Shown here: piece after piece, positions 12,756 through 25,049 of the stretch | How positions within the stretch are numbered: the first letter of the stretch is position 1 | Layout of the letters: every line of letters starts with the position of its first letter | Source of the DNA: Scatophagus argus | Lineage: Eukaryota > Chordata > Actinopteri > Scatophagidae | NCBI RefSeq assembly: GCF_020382885.2 | Contig: NC_058512.1 | Coordinates: 5,668,802-5,732,801 of the forward strand | DNA length: 64,000 bases | Direction of reading: 5' to 3' | The notes under the pieces: model-generated | Database searches by the model: none | Seen by the model: the letters and a program-made list of their open reading frames with translations, nothing else | Told to the model about the DNA's origin: nothing | Made by a program: the position numbers and the translations under genes

Positions 12756-15700
12756 CTGTAGATGATGCAGGCACAGTCCCTGCAGGTCCCACAGTTCTCA
12801 ATGTCCTGTCCGGTCCTGTAGGAATGTCTTCTGTTGAAAAGCACAGAGATGACATATCAGGGGTAAAAGAGTGACATTTTTTGTGTGTGTTTGTGTGTTT
12901 ATGGTAAGACATTTATCATTTCCTTTTTCAAACTGAATTTCTGGCACACACTTCCCTGCAAATATACCAATATCCTCTCTGAAATCACCCCTGATAATTT
13001 TTTAATGAACGATACCCCTTCCAACAGGCGCGGGCTGTTACATAAACCATGAGTCACTATATTACTCCAGGCCTAAAATAATGCTTATGAGGTAAAAGTC
13101 AAGTCTGCATGCATTAGCCCCATCACTGAGCTCTTACACACGAGATATGTCACTTTATGAGACAGAAGGCCGTGCAGTCACATGTTCAAATGTCTGGAAA
13201 ATATAGTAATGGCATTAGGGTTAACAGTGTGATTTGGATTAGGCTGCTCAGATATCAGTCAAGGCTTTCCATGGATTCACAGACACACATCCATCCATGT
13301 CTATCGTTTCCTATCCAAGAGTTTTCTCGTCCCTGCATCGTGTACTATTTTGGTGTGATAAGGCGGGAGAAATTACTAAGCAGCTTACAATGTAGGAAGC
13401 AGATTAATTAAAGACTTGATGAGAATGGTAAAGGGTTTACACTAAGAGGCATGGCAGCATATGAAACCACCAACATGATGACAGCCAAATGCTGATTCCT
13501 ATCTATCCCTGTCTGCTGCATGTATGCATATGGAACGAGCTGCTGCAAAAGGGGTGAACACCAAACTCCCAAAGTGCTCCCTGTGGTTTGACACCACATA
13601 AATTTGTGAGTGAGATCGAGAGTTACACGACTGACAAGAGACTTCCCAAAAATAATTAAAGCCGCTCCCCTGCCTCCTGTCTGTTACTCACCCTGCTGTT
13701 TTAGCCACTTCTGCCTCTCTTGTCTCCTCATTCTCACCAAATTTACATTGTGTTCTGTCCACACAGCTTTGTTGCCCGAGTATTTACAATGCTTATAATG
13801 CTGGGATTGGCTATAAATAGAGGAACTGCATCACAGCGAGGCTTAGGCACAACAACCATAATATTCACAGCACATGATGCAGTGAGGTTATTACTGCTGG
13901 GTTGTGTATTCCCCTTTTTGAAGAATAATCTGCCTAATACAACCCACTTGTCTACTCCATTCTAGCAGAGAGGAGTGCAAGGCTATGATCACATCATCAT
14001 GTCTACCCCTCATTTGTTTTTCTCTGAAGGGAACTAGATTCTTAGTTGAGAAATTAACTGTCTGGGATTAAAACGGCAGGCGCTTAGGCTACATGCTGAC
14101 ATTTACTTCCCAGGTCTCCAAAATACCAGGCACTCATAATTTACATTGTCCCGGCTTTCTTTCTTTCTTTCTTTCAAGAGTTAAAGAGTTAAAGAGCGGT
14201 GGACTGAAAGTTAAAGTTGACCACAGTTTACCTGTTGGTTTTTCACACCACTCTTGCCCCTGGGCGGACAGCCCCTGTTAGCCCTGGGTTTACGGCTCCA
14301 TTAGCCTACGGCTTCCAGTCATTTCACATTTACAACTTCAAATGTGGGATAGCTCCTCTCTTGGCTCAGGGCTTTCACACTTCATTTAAACCTAGACAAA
14401 GCCCTTTCAGAACTCTTGATTTAACCCTGGGGTATGCAGCATTTCACACTACTGCTAACGTTATACCTTTGAACACCACCTAGGACAGTGTGATCCTGGG
14501 TCATCTGCCCTACCATGTGAAACACCTGGGAGTCATTTTTAATAGGAGTGAAAACAATCCAATCAAGTAAAAAAGCAAAACAACAAAAAATCCCCAATAA
14601 ACAAGAAGTTGGGAGGAGGGAGCATTTCTTCAGGTACCCATGAGACATCTTTATATTAAAGAGATATTGGATACCCGAAAGTTATGACTCCATTTTTTTG
14701 TCATGATGTTTGTGTTACATCATAATCCTTTTTTGGGGGGAGATTATGATGCCCCCTGACACCACTGTGTCAGAGGGCTGACCATATTCAAGTGAATAAA
14801 AGGACTTTTTTGATGCAGGTTGGTCTAAACGTGGCCTTTGGTCAACACCAGGGCTAATTAAAGGAGTTGGAGAACAGGAGTAGAGGACAATTAAAACAGT
14901 TGGTATTGGTATAACTTTATACTAATATAATAATAGTAGTAATAGTAATAGCAATAAGTTAATAGTCAATATTGAGGCATTACCTTTTCATTCTTGTAAT
15001 ATAAACAGAACTGTTCAACCGAAATAAAGCATTGGCTCACCCGTCTCTCTCGGCTTCTTTCTTCTCAAGGTCTTGAATGACATCCAGTAGAACCTTAATG
15101 GTGTTCTGGCTGGTCTCCAGAACCCCTTCCAGGCTGTGCAGTTGGTTCTGCAGGCTGCGAATATCATGTAGGGGTCCATTAGGACTCAGCAGCTTTTCTG
15201 TCACCCTGGATGGGTCCAGTTTACACCTGGCCCCAGACACCAGCCCTCCCAGAATTTCTTGGACTTGTCTTAGTGTGTCAGCCTGAGTGGCAGACAGGGG
15301 CCCAGCTGTAGGTCGCTCCCCCGAAGCAGCGCAGCCCCTGGCTCCAGAGCAACCCTGCTGGTTTGGAGGGAGTGGGTGTTGGCTGTTGGGGGTGTTGGGC
15401 CTGGAATTGGCTCCTGAGCAGAGCATTTTGTGTAGTGCCCCAAGCTGAGCCTGGGCTGAGCTGAGACAGCTGGGTTTAAAACAGGCCTTGGCGGGAGAGG
15501 AGGAGGAGGACTGTTTCTCTCCCTTCATCACAGCAACTGGTGGAGTTTGAGCTCTGTGCTTCAGAGAGCTGGCTCTCTCACAAAGCTTGGGTGAGTCTGT
15601 ACATTTTACATCTTCCTTTTTCTCATCCATGTCTTTATCTTTCTTAATGGCCTTGCTGTCTGCCCTGAGCATGGGTGTTCGGATTGTAGGACCTGGTGGA

Positions 15701-18012
15701 TCACTTCCCTTTTTGCGTGGTGTGTAGGGTGGAGGTGGTGGGGGAGGAGGTGGAAGTCGAATGCCCCTCTTATCCTGAGCATTGTAGGGGGCCTGAGAGG
15801 GGGGGGTGTATGGTGGCGCAGCACGAAATGTGGAAGAGTACAAAGGAACAGCTTTAGTTGGTGTTGCACACAGCTGTGTATTTGGAACAGTGGACGCATA
15901 TGTTTTCACAAGTGGAGGCGGAGAAGTGCAAGATTTCATTCTGGGGACTGGAGAGGCGTAAGGGGTAATTCCTGTGTTAGCAGCAGAGGTATTTTGCAGA
16001 GCTTGACATGGGATGTTGCAATGAGATACAGTTTGTATGAGAGTGGCATAAGAAGGTGACGTAGAGTTTTGTTGAAGGCCATGGGGACCAATTGGATGTG
16101 TGGTAGAGTAGTATGATATGGAGGTGCAAGACAGGGCAGTTTGAGTTGAAAATGTGCAGGGTGTTAGATTTGTAGGAGGTGTAACATTTGTGGCATTATG
16201 TGGTGGTTGGTGTGTAACATTTGGAACAGTGGTTGGATGTATGGTAGGATCAGAGGGAGTCGCACTAGGGGTTGTCGTTGGGGTAGGGGTGGAACAGGTC
16301 AGGGCAATTGATGGTACTACATTTGAGATAGGGGAGGTACAGTTTTGGGTGGGGCAAGGTGGTGCAGTTGAGGAAGGACTGGAGCAGACCGTAGCTGTGT
16401 TGGGGGTTGTTGGTGGTGACACAACTGTATAATAGGGAATGGGGTGTTGGACGGTAGTACAAGCAGAAGTAGAGGAAGGAATGGACAGTTCTGTCGGTGG
16501 AGGTGGGGTGGTGCAAGCTGGCTTGGCTGGAGAGGAGAGGGGTCGCTTAGAGCAGTGTTCAGGGGTCTGTGTTGGTGCACTTGTGGTTGGGGGAGAGGTA
16601 CAGTAAGGCACAGTAGTTATTTGAGTGTCAAGAGGGTCTTGATTCGTAGTTGGGGGTGCAGGACTCTCAGATTGAACTGGCATTGAGCTGGATGATGCTG
16701 GCGGAGGTGGGGAAGCACAAGGGCTGCAAGTTTGTGTCTGCGTAGTGCAAGGCTGATGATTTGCAGGAGAGTGACAAGATGAGTCTGTTTGTATTTCAGT
16801 GGTGCACTGTTCAGCATTTGGAGGTAGGGTTGGACAAGAGTGGATTGTTTGAATTTGAGTTCTGCGTTGTTTGTCACTCAAAGGTGAAGAGTGATGCTGA
16901 CTGTCTGTTTGACTTTGGGCGGTGCAATACTTTGAAGTTAAAGGTGTGGTGGAGCTCTCAGTTTGAACTTGAGTGGTACAGAGTTTGGTATTTGAGGGTT
17001 GTGGGGATGGACTGGGGCTTTCGGTCTGAGTGAGTGTGGTACAGTAGTGCACTTCCTTCCCAGGATCACTTGTCGTCCTATTCAGCCGCTTTCTCCTCCT
17101 CACCACAGAAGGAGTGCTGCTTCCCTGACGCTTAGGGCCATCTCGACAGGATACAGAGGAAAAATGGCATGGCTCAATGTTATGAAGAACCGAAGGGGGG
17201 CAGCTGTGCCTTGAGTTTTTTACAACACTAACTGCTGATTTGATTTCTGTCCTGGAGGCTTTAGACCTCCGTTCTACCACAGTTCGATCCCCAGGCCCAG
17301 GAGGACCATTCTGATCCTTGGATCCAGGCAACAACACATGGTTATGCGAAACATACTCATCTTGAGAGTCATGTTCATCATCCCCATCCACACCCACTGA
17401 GTCCCCAAGGCTGTGGCTACGTGAATGTGTTGAAGAGAGAGACTGGGGCTTTTTCAGGCATGGGGAGGTTTGAATTGCTGTGCTGGTGCTCGTACTGGGC
17501 CTGCGTGTCATTGGCAAAGTTAGGGAGTTAGTCTGAGGTGGTGCCCAGCATCGACGTGTAGGACCTGGCGTCAGTGGATGAGGAGGGGCCCTGGCTAAGA
17601 AAGCAGCCACCACCTCTATAGTACTTGCCATGTCCCCACGCACAGCTCCCACCACAGAGGTTTGGCCAGGCAGACCCTCAGCTCGTGGCCCATCCCTGTT
17701 AATCCATGGCTGGGGGGACCTACTGCTGTGTTTGCGAAGAGGATGTGGGCTGTCACAATCTGTGGCAGGCCTCTGATGGCTATTGTTTTCTCCTGTTCCA
17801 CTGTTGCCACTGCTGCTGCTGCCATCCTCCAGGTCTTTAAAACGGACCTGATGGGTGCGGTTGCGGCGCCGCTTGAGGCGGCTCTCAATATCTGGGGAGT
17901 CTCGATTGAGCAGCACAGAGCGCACAGTCATTGTCCCGGGCAACTTGTCTGCCAAGGTGCTCTTGCCGTTGGTTTGGCCTGTGAGCAAGTGACTGGGCTC
18001 TTTGCTCACCAT
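12756..18012 (-). CDS. insyn2b: Inhibitory synaptic factor 2B-like (FAM196B family), 5' two coding exons, partial
   Basis: Coding exons read on the minus strand are 18012-15041 (start ATG at 18012-18010; 990 codons plus 2 nt; donor GTGAGC) and 12830-12756 (acceptor CAG at 12833-12831; donor GTATG). The phases join cleanly into ERDG-RHSYRTGQDIENCG, followed by a CxxCRDCACIIY block that is the hallmark of the INSYN2/FAM196 family. Residues 29-57 (VRSVLLNRDSP, then QVRF) resemble INSYN2B more than INSYN2A. Residues 176-186 hold the family IQTSPxLKK motif, and residues 909-989 form a predicted coiled coil ending in VLLDVIQDLEKKEA. INSYN2 proteins are known components of the gephyrin/collybistin inhibitory postsynaptic complex. 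Exon 1 is unusually long: residues 321-740 are Cys/Thr/Ser/Pro-rich repeats including an LC8-motif ladder, and residues 754-762 are nine prolines. The C-terminal exon was not found down to position 1, so the gene is open at the left edge. The choice of B over A paralogue is less certain than the family. Confidence 0.88.
12831..15040 (-). other. Intron between the first two coding exons of insyn2b
   Basis: The intron is bounded by GTGAGC (complement of the bases ending at 15040) and CAG (complement of 12831-12833), about 2.2 kb, with matching phase on both sides. It contains a short CTTT tract near 14157-14176 and an AT-rich stretch with imperfect TAA-type repeats near 14921-14960. No second gene was recognised in it. 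Confidence 0.8.
15727..16662 (-). repeat. Degenerate Cys/Thr/Ser/Pro-rich repeat region and polyproline tract in insyn2b exon 1
   Basis: Residues 451-762 continue the low-complexity array with recurring C-(T/S)-x-P style units (for example around C471, C500, C558, C573, C629, C695 and C715). Further isolated QT motifs occur at Q492, Q624 and Q660. The tract ends in nine consecutive prolines (residues 754-762) followed by a basic segment. I recall no segment of this length in mammalian INSYN2 proteins. The composition suggests a disordered linker. The polyproline could bind profilin, SH3 or WW domains, but nothing in the sequence decides between these. Confidence 0.7.
16663..17052 (-). repeat. 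Tandem ~20-residue coding repeat with QT (LC8-type) motifs inside insyn2b exon 1
   Basis: Residues 321-450 contain LTQTES, QVQTES, QSQTDS, QIQTIH, EIQTDS and QTQTCS, with the central Gln at residues 329, 350, 368, 388, 408 and 427. A degenerate PVQSES follows at Gln 447. The steps are 21, 18, 20, 20, 19 and 20 residues (54-63 bp). Most units also carry a Cys-Thr pair a few residues upstream (C324, C345, C363, C403, C422). The (T/V/I/S)QT(D/E) core matches the known recognition motif of dynein light chain LC8 (DYNLL1/2). LC8 binding itself is inferred. Confidence 0.85.
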
Positions 18013-20877
18013 TGCTCTTGTCTCTCTCGCTCACCCAACATCCACAGGCAGTTTGATGTTGTGAAGGCCTAGTTGTGTTAGTGCGTCAACAAGGAAAGCG
18101 ATCTCCGCTTTACTATGTACTCATTGTAACAGTGAGAGATCTGTACAAATGATTGACTGAGTTCCAGTTTCATCACAGAGCAGATATAGCTGTTATAGCT
18201 GTGTGCAGCTGCTCAGGTAATCCCAAATCTGTACACCAACTAAGATTGTCCTCTAGAAAGGATTGATTACCATATTCAAGGTCTTCAAGGTGTAGTAATA
18301 TTAAACACAGCGAATAAACTTTATGGGTCTCTACTCATACCTTCGTACAAAAATAAATATATGCAGCATCAAATTTTCTTTAAAATGAGCTTGTGAGAAG
18401 TGTCCATATGGCTCCATGTCTTCTGAAAACTTATTCCCATTTCTCTTTAACTTTCCAGGGAGATGAACTCTTGATGAGGCTTGGGAGGTTACTGTCAAAT
18501 AAACAGGAGGGAAGGGAGTTCAGAGTGTCCATCCTTTCTGTGTCCATCACATTGGCTACTTGTCTCCTTGGCAGACCATCCCTCTCCACCTGCTTTGTCC
18601 CATGGGCCCTCAGGAGATTGGATGGCCAAAGTATAGGATGGGCCTTCCTGTTTCTCTATAAACGGCTATCTGTTTCACTGTGTTTTGTTCTCCCTACCTT
18701 CCTTTTGATTCATCTCCCTCAGTTTCTTTCTTTTCTAAGCTCTTCTCTCAGTGACTCATTCTCTCATGGTTGAAGACAGCGTGAGCTCCTAAAGAGAGCA
18801 GAGAGACAAAGAAAGAAAGAAAGGAGTAAGAGACTGTAGTTGTTTCCACATTATTGCATTTTCATGGAAACGCCATGTGCTTGCTCCTTAGGATAATGAG
18901 GAAGATATAAGATAGGCAGCCATATTAAAAATGCATGAGAGCTGGGGTCAACACAGAGTGAAAAAAGAAGACATCATTTCAGAAAAAGTAATGAAAGGAT
19001 GTAGGTGGGAAGAGAAAAAGAGAGTATAGGAAAAACACAAGCTATATCATCAACAGTGGAAGAATATCCACCTAAAACAAGTGAAAACAGATTGTAATTA
19101 AGGCCTATTCACACTGGCTGAAGGGTACACTTATGGTTTATGCGTATTTGATATTCCTCTCTCTATGACTTCCTTTTAAACGTAATGTCTGTCTTTTCTA
19201 CCAGCGATTACGAACCTTGTTGTTAAAAGAAGCCGTGCTGTTGGTAGTAGTAGCAGTACTATTAGTATCCAGTATTATTCCTGCTCATGGGGGCACGGTC
19301 TGGCTGTTATCGCATTCCTCGTATGCGTGTGTCTTACAGATTTTCCTTTTCCGCCATGTTTAACAGTCTGTGGCCCTGTTATCAGTCCTTGATGATCTGC
19401 CATGGTGACATCCTTTCTGATTCATCTGGTCACTGTGTGACAGTCTGTCTGCCTTGCTGTATTTAGTAGTATGTTCTCGTCACTCTGATTCTGCGGTCTG
19501 TTTTTGACGATCTATGGCCTTGATTCGTATATATATCACTTCCATTTCCTGTCTGTGCCACTGGCAGTGAGGCGTGATGCTGTCGTTTGCCTTACACGAT
19601 CTATGGATCTGCAACTTGTTATCTCCTGGTGATTGCCTCTGACACTGACAGGCCCGGGCTAATTCTGTGTGCGAGTGTGACTAGCCGTTACTCTGTTCCC
19701 CTCTCTTCTGTGGGAGGGGTAATTAGTGACTCCTTCTCAGCTCCCAGGTTATTTAGGGAGAGAGATACCCGAGGGGCTGCCACTTTTATTTACGTCCACT
19801 GTTTTCCTCTCTTTTTTCTCCGGCTCTGAAGAGGAGGATCTTTGTTACAACCACACCCCATCTGTCAGCCTCTTTAAAAACAGGGTTATTAGGATAAATT
19901 GTGATTAAAGTCACAGCAGACAGGATCCTTCGGGGGAAATAGTCAACCATACGGACTTAAATATATTAAAGGATTTTGAAACAAACTACAGGATTCGCTC
20001 TCATTTTACTTTCTTATTGCTGCAGAGTATACAGATGCGCTGTTTAACTGCCGTGAGATGTATCACCCGGGGTTACAGTACACTGAGGAGGACTGAATTC
20101 TACACTGTAGAGGCTAAAAAAAACAACCAAAAGCACAGATATATCTATAGCGTTATTCTGCTGCTTTGATCTACACTGCCCGTTTGACCTTGATGATTTT
20201 CTTTCCTCTTCCCCCTGGATGAAATCATGTTTCCACTCCTCCTATTTTTCATTAATATCCCATTTCACTCCGCTTGTCGGTCTTCCTACACATCTCTTGG
20301 AAAAGCACTCTACTTTTTACATTCACCCTGACAGATTTTCCTCTGAGTTTCATCCATCCGTCGCAGGACCATTACCCTTACTCATTCTGTGGGGTGTCAT
20401 CTCGATCCTACCTTCTTTCTGTCTCTTTTCCATCTGGCCCCTCTCATGTTTTTTCTTTTTTCACCCCTGTCCTTCAGCTCTTCCATCCTTCCTCCCCTCC
20501 ACCACCACTTGCTGTTATCTCTCCCACTGACTCTTTTTGTCCCACATCCCTACTGTTCCTCCCTCTCGATCTGCAAACTACCCTTGGATCAAAATTTACG
20601 CTGACAGTTTAATGAATCCAGACCGTCTTAATGCTGCATGGGCTCACTCCTGTGGCTGAGGCCAGCTCTTTCCCACATGTGACATTTTCATGTTGAGTGT
20701 TATTGGCAGACAAGAGATAAATCACCGGGCAGGAGGAGGAAGGTGTGCAACGGCATAATGTCAGCAAGGGTCATAACTCTTTGCAGTTATTATTTAAGAT
20801 TTACTACAGTCTCATTGCTAGCTGCCTACCTCTCTGAGGAGGCTTCACTGTGAATATCGGCTTCTATCCTTTTCCCT

Positions 20878-20900
20878 GTGTGTGTGTGTGTGTGTGTGTG
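20878..20900 (+). repeat. (GT)n microsatellite
   Basis: About 11 GT units followed by a cacgcgcatgcacgc alternating stretch that could favour Z-DNA. Confidence 0.93.
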
Positions 20901-22569
20901 CACGCGCATGCACGCATGTGTGTGGTTTTATGGCTGTATATGTGTGTGTGAGATGATAATGCTAAGGTCACATCTGATCTCCCTGTGCTGACTCTGAGAA
21001 ACATATCTGATGCATTCAAAATACAAGGAGCCAAGACTCTGGTTGCGCAGATCTAATAATATTCTGAGCCTGAGTCTTTCAGGGATGTTGAGAATTGCAT
21101 CCATGCCAATAACACACCTTTGGGCCTCACTGTGCTGAGGAGGTGGAAGGTGCCGGGGATTGAATTGTTATGTAAATGCATGTCAGATCGGATTGTCTAG
21201 GCATGCTTAAATTTGTCAGACAGGACTGAGATGAAGAGGAGGCACAGAGAGGAAGAGGAAGGAGAGGAGGTAGACATGCTTAGTTATATTTAGAGATGCT
21301 ATGAGACACACAGCAAACAGAGAGGAGTAGGAATGTGAATAAGTAGGAGGGAGAGGAGGCGGAGGGAGACAGACAGGCAGAGGTAGGGGACAGGGAGCAA
21401 AGCAGGAGGGAACAACCCCTGGCAGCAGAGGAAATGTCATGGTTAGGGTTCAGTGAAGTGGTAAATCAGGAGCATCAGCGTGTCAGGGCATTTAAGGGGG
21501 AACTGGAGAGGAACTAAGAAAAGCTATATGATCAGTTATTGGCCTTGTGAGCAAAAGGAAGGATAAGAGTTATACCTGCATTCGGTCAGATGAATTTACA
21601 GCGCAGGCAGGTACCAGAACGGATGCAAAGTGCAGGAGCCTTTGTGGTGTGTGCAATTTTGTCCAAAGAGATCTCAAATTCAGGAACAACTCCCTTAGAG
21701 TTGCCTATAGATGAATGTTTTGTCAGGTAAGCATTGAGTGCAGCACACAGCAGCACAGCGATGTCTCAAACAGGGGATGTTTCGTTTTATTTGATACGAT
21801 AAAACCAGCAGGCACATTTAAAAATGCAGACGTAAGTCCGTAAGGGACTTTGTGCGAACAAAGATTTGTATGTAAACAGACCCACATGCATACATAAGCA
21901 GTGCTGAGGCAGAAGTCAACCACAACCTCCCTTACAAATTTAAATAAGTAAAAGAATAAGTAAAGTAAAACACATGAGGTATTGTCTTCACGGAAAAAAA
22001 TGGTACCACAGCTGGAACCAGTGTTACTGAGTTAGCAGCCTCTGACTGATGATATCTTAAGCCTGATCAGAAAATTAAATTACACAAGCAAACACAAATT
22101 CAATTAAGATTCTTAATTCATTACATATCCAAGGCAACTCAGAGAACACAACCCTTGTTATTCCTGTCAGACACTTGTGTAATTGCAAGATGTAAATGCC
22201 GGTTTGCTTGTTAATGAATGTGTTCTGGCATCCACTTTGGTCACTTACAGGCAGACTTCAGAGCAGGCTGTATTTCACCAGGCGCTAGCTGCGGTGGAAG
22301 TATTAAATGATCGGCAAACAGAAAGCTTGAAAATTTCTAGCAATATCCTTTTTTGCTTCATCAAAATAAAGTTATCGCCCTCAGCGTTGAGGCAAACATG
22401 GAAGTGCCATAAGGTGCACTTGTGCTCAAGATGCCAACGGTCTTACAAAAGACTGCGCACATAAATAACTGTCCCTTTTCAGCAGCCATGAGCTCGTCTC
22501 TTACATGTGACGAAAGCGCAGTTTCTTGCGAGTTTCTACACAAGTATGTGTCTACACATACAAAGACAG

Positions 22570-22760
22570 TTAGTGACTAGATGGAAAAGCATTAAGCAGC
22601 CTAAGAGCCAGATATTTCCCTAAGGAATTGGTGGCAACCAATACAAAGCGAAAAGGGAGTGTATACTGGACTCACGGTCATCGGGTGGTCATAAACATGA
22701 CTCCAAATGAAGGATCCTGCATCTGCTGGATTTCTAAATAAGCCGATACTTACTTGCTTC
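22570..22760 (+). repeat. Dispersed teleost repeat, 'agccagatattt...ttggtgg' type
   Basis: Blocks agagccagatatttcc, ggaattggtggcaaccaata and gactccaaatgaaggatcc match, in the same order, related sequence at about 47800-48085, 49850-50025 and 56865-57430. The shared order shows these are copies of one repeat family. Confidence 0.65.
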
Positions 22761-24338
22761 TGTACAAATTGAAATGTGTTTAGGAGTCAGTTTAGCATGT
22801 ATGTTTTTAGGGGTTTTAGTCTGATGTTCCCACTACTTCCTTTATCTTACACACCATTTCTAATATTGATTTGAATCATTAAAAACTCTTGTGAGAAGTG
22901 GTTTTCAGACCAGAGGAAGTAGGCGATAAGGAGGTTCATATGCCATGATCAAATCTGCACGAGTTACACGACATGTTGGTCTTATTGTACATAACTTTAC
23001 CAGTTGGGATACTTTTATAAATAGCTACTTGCTAAACACAGCACATGATGCAAATATATTGTACACAACTTGCCCTGTCGCCCAAACAAACACAAACACA
23101 AGCCTGCAAAGTCACTGGCCAGCTCATTACTAAAGAGGACAGAGTGGCCTTGTTCCAGTTTCCTTGAAGGATGGCCGGATTACTTCTAACTTTAGTGAGT
23201 GTTAGTGCCAGAAATGATTTGTTCCATCTGTCTTCTTTTGACCAAAATCCTCTGCCTAATATGGAATCCCTATATGTGGGTCAATGGATTGTGATAAGCT
23301 TACTTAGCCAACTGTGAGCAAATTTGAGGATGTTTGAGTATCTGTGAAGGAAAGCCAGAGTAAACACTGTTTTCGATCTTGTGCGCATTCTGTAGTTTAA
23401 TTGTCTTGTTTCTCTGGCTGGTTAGTTCTTTTATGCTCTCGCTTTAGTGTCTCCCTCCTCCACTTTGCCACTGGATTCAGCGAGGTTAAATGTTCAAAAG
23501 ACCTCTGTGTGAAACATCAGCAGCAAAACAGAACAGGTGGCTCAGCTGACACGTCCAACGCACAGCGGCACACTACATAGGTACATACAGTCTGCTCCCT
23601 GGGGGTTACTCTCTGTTCAGCCGTCGTGCTGCAATGTCCCTGTCCAAACTAATGTCCCAAGGGTACATCATAGTGTGTCACCTATAAAGCCAAGCTGCTG
23701 TCAATTCAACAAAAACACCTGGCCAGCTGATGGATAGATTTTGGAGTGTGCAGAAAGTAAAAGACAATAAAAGTATATGAGAGGAGTGCGTTAACTTCTG
23801 TTGGTTAAAAAGAGAGATCCGAAGTGAAGGCGACAGCAGACACATTTATAAGCAATGTGAGAAGAGGATTACATATAATAAAAAAGAGGAAGCTAGGAGA
23901 TGGAGATAGCTGACCCCCTAAAAGACAGATTGATGAGATAAGATAAAAGAGAAATATACTGTACTGTGCAGAGCAGAGGGAGCGAGAGGACAAGAGAAAA
24001 GAGTTGTGCCACGACAGGAAGGATTAACAGCGCAGCATTTCCTCACATAGCAAATGTGCACCTGTGCGTGGTGAAGGCGTGCATGTGTATTAGATGCCGC
24101 GCATGCACGGATGACGGAGTGCATGTGCTATTACATTTGTATCGCGAGTGTCAACGATAAGAGCACAGTGAGATAAGTTAACTGAGAAACACGACGGATG
24201 TGCAAACTAGAACAAACTATTACTCATATAGTGATTATAATGTTAAAGCACTCTAGTATTATTGAAATACATCAACAATTTACCATTTTACTCAAAACTA
24301 AAACGCTCATGCAGAACAGCATGTATCGGACCTTGCTT

Positions 24339-24413
24339 ACACACACACACACACACAGATCCATACAAATGGAATTCCCTCACTCAGTGCCTCCTCCTCC
24401 TCCTCCTCCTCCT
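24339..24413 (+). repeat. (AC)n followed by (CTC)n microsatellites
   Basis: An AC run at 24339-24358 is followed by eight CTC units at 24390-24413. Another CA run lies at 24646-24660. An open frame through the CTC run is repeat-derived and not a gene. Confidence 0.93.
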
Positions 24414-25049
24414 GCTCAAACTTTCTGCGTACACCCCCACACACAGAGTCCTGCTCATGACAAATATGCAATGAAAGCACGCTGCTGGAATCTGCAAAGC
24501 TACATCACTGACAGACCAATCTAAGCTCCTCACTCTTTAAAGCTTCTCATAAAGCTGCACAATCTCAGAAAATAACTCCCACACCTGCAGTAAAGCAAAT
24601 CCCAGTATCCAAACGCACACGTACAATCCCATTTCACTATATTTCACACACACACACACACAGCCACACACTATGAGCACATGAACACACCCCTATTGTC
24701 AGAATAAATATGCGCACGCACGTACACACACATTCACACACACACACTTGCCAAACACATAAACAAGATGTATGCATGCACGTGTGTGCACACATGCAAG
24801 GACACACACTGCCTTTCTTTTCACTGTATAATTCAGCAGAATGTAAAAAGAGCCAAAACAAAACAGCAAGTAAAAGATACTCGTTGCTGATGACTGCTGC
24901 ATTAAAAACAAACAGACACTTCTATGATGCTTTCAAATCTTGTCTCAGCTCTGATCTTTCTCACTTGGTTATCTCTATGGTGATGCTGAGAGAAGGCTGA
25001 TGGTAAGATTGCTGTACTATCTTCCATCAGGACACAGAATTGAGTCACA

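Noticed and set aside
14093..14483. Plus-strand open frames near 14.1-14.5 kb as an exon
   Set aside because: They sit inside the insyn2b intron on the opposite strand with no splice context or recognisable family; the sequence looks like degraded repeat.
16154..17214. Several plus- and minus-strand open frames of 70-92 codons overlapping the insyn2b exon
   Set aside because: They are shadows of the long minus-strand coding exon in other frames. Their composition mirrors its Thr/Pro/Ser-rich repeats, and they have no features of their own.
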